64,000 nucleotides of DNA from Venturia oleaginea (lineage: Eukaryota; Ascomycota; Dothideomycetes; Venturiales; Venturiaceae), in assembly GCA_013176395.1 (NCBI GenBank), contig JABMLP010000001.1, forward strand, positions 1,302,001 through 1,366,000, in the 5' to 3' direction. Position numbers and translations under genes: made by a program. Positions 55,701-64,000 of this stretch are shown here, piece by piece; position 1 is the first letter of the stretch, and each line of letters starts with the position of its first letter. The notes below the pieces were generated by a model that worked only from the letters and a program-made list of their open reading frames with translations, made no database searches and was not told the origin of the DNA.

Positions 55701-57075
55701 TTACACTTCTGTGCAATCCGAACAACTCATTGGCGAGGACTCTGTGTTGGCACGGCGGTTGAACACCCCGTTAATAAGTCGCTTTGGTCCAATGTACTCA
55801 AGATTCATGCGGAAAGACGAGCCTCGCGACAGGGGACGAAGCAACTGCCGATGGCGTTTGGAATGCCACCGTCGTTTGATAGAATCATCGACCAGAGCCA
55901 TGATGCCGGTGGAGACGACAACACTACATTGGTTAGAAAGAACCTGATATCAAATCAAGGAAGACTCACTCAGCCACATCAGGCAGTGCATCGAAGATGT
56001 CCTCATCTTTGATCCACATGGAACATGGAGGGACCCAGCCTCCTTTCAGAGCCTCTTCCTCTTTCTGTGCAGTCGTCAAAGGAACGGGGACAATGTGAGC
56101 CAATGGAGAGGTTTTGTCGTTCCTCAGAAGATGATACGAGACCTCTTCGAATTTGCTGTTTCGTTTCACTTCCCGCACCCATGAATAACTGAACCCCCAG
56201 TACTCGAATTCGTACGCCTTAGAGATATTGGCGCCCCGACGCTTCAGATCGACGTGCGCATAGTTGGAAAACTCGAGCTTCAATATGTTTGTTGGTAGCC
56301 GAGACTTTTGCTCGGGTCGCCGGCGTGGCGTGGGTTTGCACTCAGAGTCTTCGTCAAATATCGAGCCGTAGCCAGAGTCTCGGCGTCTCATATCATCGCT
56401 CCTAGTCGTTTTGTGGTCTGGGTGTTTACGAAACTGGGCAACAGCACTGCTGAATGATTTGGTGAAGCTTGGTCGCCGTTCTGATATTGGAACCTGGTAC
56501 TTTCTGACAGAGTGACATACTTCGCGGCCGGAGTCCCTACAATATCGTCGAAGCGAGAAGTCTCTACTTTTCAGGTCTTGAATTTTGAGATGGAAAAGGG
56601 TGATGTTGAGTTTCTGTTTAGAATAATGACTTTCTACTTGAGTGTCAACACGGAGATTCATGTTTCCATCCACTGTCGAGTCGTCATGTCGTATGTCCAT
56701 TCTTCGAAGGGAAGGAAAAAGATCGGCGAAATCTCGAGGTGATGCTGGGAGTGCGTTGCTCTGATAGTTCTTATCGGGAAAATCCAGCAACTCGAACTCG
56801 GCCTCGTCGCCTGAAAACTCGTCGTGCTCCGATGGTTCTGTTGAGACATATGTCTCGAAAGACTCTCTGAACTCACGACCAGGTGTGGGCATCGGCTCGT
56901 GTTGATGACCTTCGATACGCCCCATGCAGGTATCAAAGTGCTGCAAATGAGGTCTATCGGAGTATACGGTGTCCGCTGTGTATTGTGATGGATAAGATCG
57001 GTCGCTATAATGGGCATTGTAGCTATCGCTTGTGCTGGTGTCGCTGTTGCCTCTCCATCGTCCTTGGAATTCCAT
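55701..57075 (-). CDS. Tubby C-terminal-like fungal protein, disordered N-terminus
   Basis: Two exons (57075-55970 and 55923-55701; intron 46 bp with TTCTAAC branch) give 442 residues. The start is taken at MEFQGRW; the ORF extends further upstream but without typical coding character. Residues 1-270 are disordered and acidic. The C-terminal part has LKLEFSNYAHVDLKRRGANISKAYEFEYWGFSY, VPPCSMWIKDEDIFDALPDVADVVVSTGIMALVDDSIKRRWHSK, and a short tail. This matches a conserved fungal module with a tubby-like fold; the function is not established. The intron would end the protein early at TGA if retained. Confidence 0.7.
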
Positions 57076-57802
57076 GCTGAATATTATGGGGCTCTCCGGA
57101 TGAGATGCAAGATTGAATGAGTAATGGTATGAAACCTTGGAATCTGCAGATGCGAAAGGGAAAAGATGCGGGGAAAAATAGGGTGCATCACAAGATTTTA
57201 TGAGGATGAGTAATAGGTGAAGCAGCCATTGGTAATTCGAGAAATGGTGCAAGAAGTTTTGACAAGAATACAAGGGTTGAGGCGGCTGGATGTATGGTCA
57301 AAAGGTCGAAGGTTAACAGCCAGGGCGGTATGGAATAAATCGAAGATTATTTCATTCGATATTGTCCGTCCACGGCTACATGACAGCCATGACAGGACCC
57401 GAGCAGGCCGAGCTATGCCTGGACAAGACTCTCTTTCTCACGTAATTCGTCGAGATTTACGAGGTATGCGGGCTGACTTTCCGTGACGACGGTACTTATC
57501 ACTCGATCTGACCCGACGCAAGGCCTGAGTATCCGACGCAAGGCTTGAGTAGTCCAACCGGAACGCCTGTTCATGGCAAGGAACGGCCAACCAAAATCCG
57601 ATTGACTGTTCGTGCAGAAGTGCCCGCACCTGCCAAGAACACCTTCTCGGCGCAGCCGGGTACGGAACGGAAGCGACAGTGTATATATTACAGCCTGGCG
57701 TCGTAACTCCTGGAGAGAAGGGCGAAAGGAAGCTCGTGATGTTGGAGTTCCGGAACAGGGCGCGGTGAAGGCAGTCGTGAATGGTTTTAATTTGGAAGTC
57801 GG
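57076..57802. other. Intergenic, no gene seen
   Basis: Upstream region of the tubby-like gene; contains a short duplicated phrase, GACGCAAGGC(C/T)TGAGTA, near 57514 and 57535. No coding sequence recognised. Confidence 0.4.
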
Positions 57803-58284
57803 GTGTCGCCAACACCGGGAGGATCACCCATGTCAGATGCATATTTTTCTTCACAAAGTATGATCATCCCGCCGGTCCAGGAACGGTCCGTAACAACGAA
57901 CATCACTCCTATTACGGGACAGTACTCTTACTATTTCTTGCTCTACGGAGTCTACGGGCCGAACAGCAATGTCTCCTCACTCTTGGGCCTTAAAATCTTC
58001 TCCAGCGACGCGCAAACAGATGCCATCAGTGCTGACCTCCAGGCTGACCTTTACGACAAAGCCTTGTACACAATCAGACTCATCCGCAGATGCCTCTGCT
58101 ATTGCTCCAATCGGATGCTCTTTACTGGACCGAAGAAGAGTACGATGGCTTCGCCTGGCAGACCAGGAGACCTTTATCGATTCGAGAAACTGCTACTTCC
58201 ACAGAGCAATGGATCAAGTCTTCCCATAGGAGCCTGAAGGAACTCGGGTATCAACACGCCTCGTATGAAGTCCACCTCCATTAG
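57803..58284 (+). pseudogene. Unrecognised, probably frameshifted gene fragment
   Basis: The frame from 57803 (MSPTPGGSPMSDAYFSS...YSYYFLLYGVYG) reads like coding sequence to about 58080. After that, a different frame (DALYWTEEEYDGFAW...STEQWIKSSHRSLKELGY, to 58284) looks more protein-like. Two protein-like segments in different frames suggest a frameshifted relic. I do not recognise the family. Confidence 0.3.
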
Positions 58285-59829
58285 AGCGCCCAAGCATGTG
58301 TGCCCAAGGATTGTGATATAGGAAGAGCGAACTATCTTGCTCCGTTTCGACCAATGGCGGTTCCAAACGTGGCTAAGCACGAACGGTTCATGCACAGAAC
58401 CGTAGTTCATTCAGTATGCTAGTCGTGGCGCCTTACGACTATGCTTCGGTTCATGAGAAGCATTGTTTCTCTAATGAGCTGAGCAGATTTGACTGAAACG
58501 AACACGAATGCATTCACAATCACGAATCATAGAGGAATGGAGAAGCCATGCGGATAACGATAGCTACTACATGCGTCTCTAGCAACGTCACATCATCAAC
58601 CGCAAATATCATTTGCTGAACGTTGCCCAAACACGATTGCGGGATTGCGAGAATGCCTGTGCAGAACACGCGCACCAGTCATGCTCTTCAGGTAGATATG
58701 CAGCCTGTAGGCAGGTCTTGACGCTTATAGTCATTTGTCTCCAAGGCCAAAAGAGTGCCGCCGTCATGACGATCCGAGTTCGCTCCGGCACCGGCTTGAG
58801 AAAACCTTCTTATAAGATCCACGCCAGCCGCCGAGCCCTTCTAATCGGAGTCATTCTGATCTCATCCGTTTTCCGTACGCATTATATTCGGCAACGAGGC
58901 CAATGTCCTCGCATTCGCCCTATACAAATCAGACCATCTGCTTACTTATTCCAACACGGTAGGAGCTAAGCTAAAGGCGATCCCGAATTGGACTATATTG
59001 GCAATTGCCTTCAGCTTGCCTCCCACGGTGTTCGGATAGGTTAGCAGATGGTCTGATTGGTATGGCGCGAATGGAAGGACATTACTAATGCCTCGTTACC
59101 GAATCCGAATATAATGCGTATGGTAGTAGCGGCCATCTTTAGAGGACGCAAGCAGCTCACGGTCTACGCATTTACGAGGCTTTATCAGGGAGGAGAACTT
59201 CGGGAGGCGATTGTCGCGCAGGAAAGGGGTAAAGATTAAAACGATGGCTGAGTAGCAAGTGTCGAGGCTGAATATAAGCACACCGCCCTTCTATAGATGG
59301 CCGTGTGAAGACTTGAGGCGGTGAGGCCGGCGATGTTGTACTTCTCTTTAGATTCCGCAAGTCTTGAAGATGGACGAACCCTAGAATGTTCCTATGAGCC
59401 TCCGTCGTCAAAGAGAGTACCAGGCTGATGTCACGTGAGGCGCGAGAGGGTTCTTGATTTGGATCAAAATATCATTTTGATCAGCATCGTTAATGACTTT
59501 TCATTCTCCATCTTTGCATCTTTGTCTAAGACATGTTCTGAAGAAGATGAGCGAGAGACGTTATCCTGGAGATGCTTCGGCTCTCCTCTTTCCGCAGCCC
59601 TCAAACTCGAGCGTCTGAGAGTCTGCTACATCATCACTACTAATACTCTACGCAACGACTGTCCTGTTCCAAAAGTCATCTTCATCTACGCAACGAAAGC
59701 TCGTGGCTCCGTAAAGTACCGCAATCAAATCCAAGAACTGTAAACACTGGCAACGCTGTTTTAATCTTGAGTCTACTACTTCCCTGCCACGTCTATATTG
59801 CAGGACTTCTTTCGTTTCTTACCGCCAAA
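58285..59829. other. Intergenic containing an inverted duplication
   Basis: Apart from the inverted repeat at 58873-59125 no gene is supportable. The last part is the promoter side of the monooxygenase. Confidence 0.4.
58873..59125. repeat. Diverged inverted repeat, about 115-bp arms
   Basis: 58873-58985 pairs with 59000-59125. Matching blocks include CGCATTATATTCGG, AACGAGGC, CATTCGCC, AATCAGACCATCTGCT (exact, 58927-58942 against 59044-59059) and ACACGGTAGGAGCTAAGC against its diverged complement. The spacer is about 14 bp. It may be a decayed fold-back element or an inverted local duplication; no target duplication was seen. Confidence 0.65.
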
Positions 59830-61134
59830 ATGGACATTATCATCCTAGGTGGTGGCGTTGCTGGATTGACATCGGCTCTAGCCCTGACAAAATTTGCACC
59901 AAAAGGAGTGATACCGAGAATCCAAATATTTGAGATTAGACCAGTCCCGGCGACGATTGGAGGAGCAGGTCAGTCGAACACCTGGCAGATCAGTTTCGCA
60001 TTGTTTGACCTTATCCTAGTAAACTTGACTCCAAACGCGTTGCGCTTACTCGATCGGTTGGGAGCTCTGCAAATCATCCGCGACAGGAACTACGGAGAAA
60101 CAATCAACTTTTTGGAGATCTTCGATGTTTACTCGGGAAAGCTGGCAGAGTCTAGTTTTCTTGGACCCGATGGGAATGGGTTGGGCGATCCGCCGTACAA
60201 AGCGCTCAGAATCACCCGCGGTGATGCGTTGAAAGGCGTTCTCGCGGCTGTAGAAAAACATTCAAATATAACTCTCACTTGCGGAAAACGGACCACCAAG
60301 ATTGGGGAGACCTCCTCGTCTGTAACCCTGACGTTCGAAGATGGTACCACGGCAACTGGAGATATCCTACTTGGCTGCGATGGTATTCATTCTGCAGCCA
60401 GACTGCAACATGTGGAGCCCTCACGCAAAGCAGTTTACTCCGGCGTCTCCAACGCATTCGGGTTTGCTCCTCTTCGCAGCAACTTGGACGTACATTTCGA
60501 ATGCACAGCAATCAACTTTGCACGCCGCGGCATGCTCCTCACCTCCTGGCACGAACCAACACGAAAATCTGTCTACGTTGGGGCATTGATGCAAGTTCCC
60601 GACATTGGCTCTCGAGACGGTTGGAGAGCTGCTGGCGCCGATCAAGTCAAAATCAAAAGCGACATCATGGAAAGATTCACCACGGATACAGTCCTGCCTT
60701 CCATCGCGCCATTGGTTAAGGATGCTCAAGATTTCTTCCTCTGGCCCGTCTTCACCCTCTCAAAGGGAGGCAAGTGGGCTACCGAAAGAACAATGCTACT
60801 CGGTGACGCCGCACACGCCATGCCTCCCCAAGGCGAAGCCACTGGCATCGTATTTGAAGACACAGTCCTCTTCGCGCGGTCTTTGATGCGATGGGTTGAG
60901 CTTGGAAAACCGGAGACCATGAAGTGGGCTTTCGACAAGTATGAGCTTCTGCGAAGAGCAAGGATCGATGTTGCCTTTGACGAGAGTCAGAGTGTCATTA
61001 CGGCGGTTTCGGATGCTGGATGGTTGAAGTATAAGATCAAGACTTATGTTATTCCGTGGTATCTTTGGTTCTCGAGACAGCATCGGGATAAGCATTTTAT
61101 TGAGGATGTTACAACGAGCGATTTGGGGTTTTGA
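59830..61134 (+). CDS. FAD-dependent monooxygenase (salicylate-hydroxylase-like)
   Basis: The start is MDIIILGGGVAGLTSALAL. A 51-bp intron (59969-60019) is removed, giving 417 residues and the usual join GGAVNLTPNALRLLDRLG. Motifs: dinucleotide-binding GGGVAGL (about 8-14); DG motif LLGCDGIHSAAR (about 165-176); and GDAAHAMPPQGEATG (about 300), the second FAD-contacting motif. These class A flavoprotein enzymes hydroxylate aromatic substrates with NAD(P)H and O2. The substrate is not predictable. Because the intron is a multiple of three without stops, its retention would add 17 residues in frame. Confidence 0.88.
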   Translation: MDIIILGGGVAGLTSALALTKFAPKGVIPRIQIFEIRPVPATIGGAGQSNTWQISFALFDLILVNLTPNALRLLDRLGALQIIRDRNYGETINFLEIFDVYSGKLAESSFLGPDGNGLGDPPYKALRITRGDALKGVLAAVEKHSNITLTCGKRTTKIGETSSSVTLTFEDGTTATGDILLGCDGIHSAARLQHVEPSRKAVYSGVSNAFGFAPLRSNLDVHFECTAINFARRGMLLTSWHEPTRKSVYVGALMQVPDIGSRDGWRAAGADQVKIKSDIMERFTTDTVLPSIAPLVKDAQDFFLWPVFTLSKGGKWATERTMLLGDAAHAMPPQGEATGIVFEDTVLFARSLMRWVELGKPETMKWAFDKYELLRRARIDVAFDESQSVITAVSDAGWLKYKIKTYVIPWYLWFSRQHRDKHFIEDVTTSDLGF

Positions 61135-62076
61135 TCTGGGATATCTGTAAGTTGTTTGCATGTCAACTTATACCTACTTTTCTAGGTTCCGGTTTTTCTC
61201 CCGGTATGAATGAGGTATGTAGATAATACAGCGTAATGATTTTTCTACCATGCGGCGATCTTGCTGATGTGTTCATGTACTCGGTCGCCGCTTCTGGCCA
61301 CGCGCCCCTGCACGGCCTGTTGATGCTTTCGAATTTTCCGCCGCTTCCACAACTAATCTATTCACGGAGCTAATAATATCTCCCCGTCCGCACTTTGATG
61401 TACCAATTGAATTACAAGGCTCCTATCATTTTACAATTTTGTAACGGAATCTAACGAGCTCTACGCCAATATGCCACGTATAGGTTTCGTTCATTTCAAT
61501 CCATGTCAGTTTCGGTTCGAGCAATCCACATTACTCAGGCTGTTAACTACCATTCTGGAGGGTGCTGCTTCAACTAAGCAAGTTGCCGACCCACGCGCGT
61601 ACCTATAACTTCTGCCGTCGTAGTATTGAGTTGAGAGAATTCACAGTCGATCAAGCACTGCTTGACTTACCTCAGTCAACACCATGAGGGTAAAGTTTGC
61701 GAGATCGAGGCTGCACCACGTCGAGAGATTCTCAACATTCTGCGTCGTTCATCAGCAGCTATACATTAGAGGCGAGCATGATGGATCAGCGCGTTGTAAA
61801 TAAGGGAGAGAGAGAGAGAGAGAGAGAGCGTGCAGGAATCTTCAATAGACTACCAACATGAACAGTAACATTGGTGATATAACAGATATTACAAGCTACC
61901 CAGATCTCCGCATGCAACGATAACCCTTAGTACTACCCAAAACCACATCATCGATCAATTGAACCCTTCTTATCTCCCAACACCAGCACCCTTGTCGGCC
62001 AACTTCATCTTCTATCCTTTATCCTCAGTCCACCACCAAACTCTCCCATCCCATCCAAACAAACCCTTCCATCCCA
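61135..62076. other. Intergenic with a GA microsatellite
   Basis: (GA)11 lies at 61806-61828. Otherwise no feature; the last 150 bp are C-rich leader of the peptide gene. Confidence 0.5.
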
Positions 62077-62329
62077 ATGCTTCCCCTCTTCATAACCATC
62101 TATCTACTTATCTTATCCTTCACTTCCGGGGTGAGATCCCAGGCTCGCTCTTGCCCACTCGAATGCGTCAAAGCTCTTAACAACTGCGGCGCCTCACTGG
62201 TAAATTAGCATCCAAAACCCCCCTGATGAATTTCCTTGCTCATCATGCTTTTAGGGTCAACCTTATTACTGTCAATATTGGGATGGTCGTGATTGTAAAG
62301 GTACTGGTAAATGTGGGCCGGGGAATTAG
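62077..62329 (+). CDS. Small cysteine-rich secreted peptide
   Basis: Exons 62077-62199 and 62255-62329 flank a 55-bp intron (donor GTAAAT, acceptor TTTTAG), giving 65 residues. The signal peptide is MLPLFITIYLLILSFTSG. The mature part (about 45 residues) has six cysteines: SCPLECVKALNNCG in exon 1 and YYCQYWDGRDCKGTGKCG in exon 2. Even cysteine number, small size and aromatic/Gly-rich composition are typical of apoplastic effectors or antimicrobial peptides of fungi. I recognise no named family. The gene is too short and too split to be found as a simple ORF. Confidence 0.65.
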
Positions 62330-62592
62330 ATTGGAGGTTTATGGGGGTGGGGTGGGGGCGAGGGTGTTGTTGTGAGATCTGCTTTGGTTTTTGTCAGTAG
62401 CACTTCCAAATGGTAATTAACCATGATAGCTCTGCTTGATGTATCAGACTTGATGGAGGAAGTGATAATACTTCGCTGGGATATGTGCAACTTCATCACT
62501 TGGTTCTGCAGTTGAGAATCCTACTGTATTTCTTCTTTATCCACCCAATTGTTCTTATCGTGATCTTTCTCTCTATATCAGTTACCATCGCA

Positions 62593-63948
62593 TCAGGTAT
62601 ACCACGTTGGCTCAGGAACCTCCCCAAACAATTGATACCTACCCAACTCACGATTCTTATACGCAACAGGATCGTGAAGGGTATGGGTCCTGATATCCCT
62701 CCAAAATCGATCCAACCCAATAGCAGACTTCGTGGCGCTAGCTCCAGTGACCTCGAATATACCCGCCGTCACCCTTAGGCCAGTATCAGTCGTTACAACC
62801 TTTATACTCGCAACTTCTTCTGCAAACTCTCCCCTCTCCTGGGCTGTAAGAGCTGAACGGTCTAGGCCATATTTGGCATAGATGTGAGATGCAAAGGTAC
62901 CAGCACGATCAGCGAGAGCTGTTGCGGCACGGAGATGGGCGTGGAGATTGCCGTAGGTTGAGAGGATGTAGAACTCGTCTGTTGCCTTTTCTTTGTTGTC
63001 GCCGCCAAATGGCCAAGCTCGAGTCTTGGTTGTGGTGTATTTTGCTGCGAAGTCAATCGCGCCGAGGGCGATCCCGAGATAAAAGTTGGAGAAAACGAGT
63101 TGGATGCTTTTAAAACAACTTAGCAAATGAAAGTGAACGACAGAGTAAGCTTACGTTGGCAATAGCAGACTGGCGAATGGAACACCCAGAACATCTGCTC
63201 TCGGTCGTTTGGTGCTGGCATCCCATCCCAGCGCATCTTTCCATGGAGAGCGGACATTGTCGATTTTGACGCTGCCAGATTCTGTGAGTCGAAGGCCTAC
63301 ATTGTCCCAATCATGACCAAACCGGATTCCCTCCTGCTTGGTCGGAACGATAGCGAAGATGTGATCTTCAGTACAGTCCAAAACGCCTTCAAGTACAGTG
63401 ACATCAGAAACCACACCCCCGGTATTGAAAAATTTGAAGCCATTGAAAACCAACTCTTCGCCTTCGGAGGTAATCTTCAGATCCGAGTTGCGAGGATTTA
63501 CCGCGCCACCAACAAAGAAATTGTTCGAAATGATTTCCTTCTGCCACTCGTCGGCCTGCTCTGCCGTTCCAACTACATTACCAACGGTGCTCCAGAACAA
63601 AGAGTACCCAAGAAGCATCGCAATTGAACCATCTCCTTTTGCTACCTCGCGGATGATCTTGTAGCCAACAGACCACTCTTGCCCACCACCACCATACTTC
63701 TCGGGTCCGAGTGCCTTCAACAATCCGGCGTGTTTGAGGAGTGCGACTTCTGCGACGGGAGATTTGTTTTCCTTGTCACGCTTGTTGGCATCGACTGCCA
63801 GAACCTCTGCAACCTCGTGTGCTCGCTGGAGCCATTCGGATTCGTTGGTGGGGAGGGCGGACCACTTTGCTTTGTACTGGTCGTAGACCGAAGGGTCACT
63901 GGCCACGTAGACCCCGGTACCATTGACTGGCTGTTGGATAGATCCCAT
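62593..63948 (-). CDS. Acyl-CoA-dehydrogenase-like flavoenzyme (DszC/SoxC-like branch)
   Basis: Two exons (63948-63155 and 63106-62593; intron 49 bp) give 435 residues. The fold is that of acyl-CoA dehydrogenases: N-terminal helices (AEVALLKHAGLLKALGPEKYGG), middle beta domain (FVGGAVNPRNSDLKITSEGEELVFNGFKFF-like, quoted in part) and C-terminal helical domain (FYLGIALGAIDFAAKY, GLDRFWRDIRTHTLHDPV). The RDIRTHTLHDP ending is typical of the flavin-dependent monooxygenase branch (DszC, thermophilic desulfurisation), not of beta-oxidation enzymes. A catalytic Glu for acyl-CoA was not identified. The substrate is unknown. Confidence 0.8.
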
Positions 63949-64000
63949 TGTTGCTTTCCAGAAGGTTTGAGAATGGGCAGAGAAAGAATCTTAAGAGAGA

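Noticed and set aside
59830..63948. Secondary-metabolite cluster formed by the FAD monooxygenase and the acyl-CoA-dehydrogenase-like enzyme
   Set aside because: No backbone synthase, transporter or cluster regulator is visible. Two oxidoreductases alone do not support a cluster, though the window ends just beyond.

Overview
This is nuclear DNA of a filamentous ascomycete (Pezizomycotina). Genes carry short introns of 46-60 bp with GTRAGT-like donors and CTAAC-like branch points. The host proteins are typical of that group: a Sho1 osmosensor, a GRAM/TBC/EF-hand RabGAP, a sedolisin, a CorA-like transporter and an Avt-type amino-acid transporter. I cannot fix the class; Leotiomycetes or Dothideomycetes would fit.

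Layout. 1-9.2 kb is a transposon-rich block. It holds a truncated pogo/Fot1-like copy, a secreted sedolisin with a nonsense codon, a complete pogo/Fot1-like element, and two near-identical 1.1-kb retroposons head to head, which together make a 2.3-kb palindrome. 9.4-19.8 kb is conserved host territory: the RabGAP, a large disordered protein and a protein with SUMO-interaction-like motifs. 21-29.8 kb is accessory and decayed: an SRA-domain gene with two in-frame stops, a 1.6-kb insertion flanked by a 17-bp duplication, an LTR-like segment, a multicopper oxidase pseudogene and a cysteine-rich secreted peptide gene. 30.2-41 kb returns to host genes (thioredoxin, zinc alcohol dehydrogenase, Sho1, dynactin-p24-like, Avt transporter), but the dehydrogenase is split by an internally deleted copia element with identical LTRs. 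42-50 kb holds an initiator tRNA-Met and, about 730 bp upstream of it, a second copia element inserted in codon 6 of a CorA-like gene. 51-58 kb has gene fragments, a small dsRNA-binding protein with an inverted partial copy, and a tubby-like protein. 59.8-64 kb has an FAD monooxygenase, a second cysteine-rich secreted peptide and an acyl-CoA-dehydrogenase-like enzyme.

Main themes. Conserved genes are intact, while accessory genes next to repeats repeatedly carry in-frame stops, several of which fit C-to-T or G-to-A change. Both copia elements have identical LTRs but lack essential enzymatic parts, so they were probably mobilised in trans. Both have primer-binding sites that match the anticodon arm of the initiator tRNA encoded in this same window. 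Two cysteine-rich secreted peptides, each hidden by a splice site or a stop, are effector or antimicrobial candidates. No single new multi-gene system is proven. The strongest unusual structures are the paired retroposon palindrome and the copia/initiator-tRNA arrangement.
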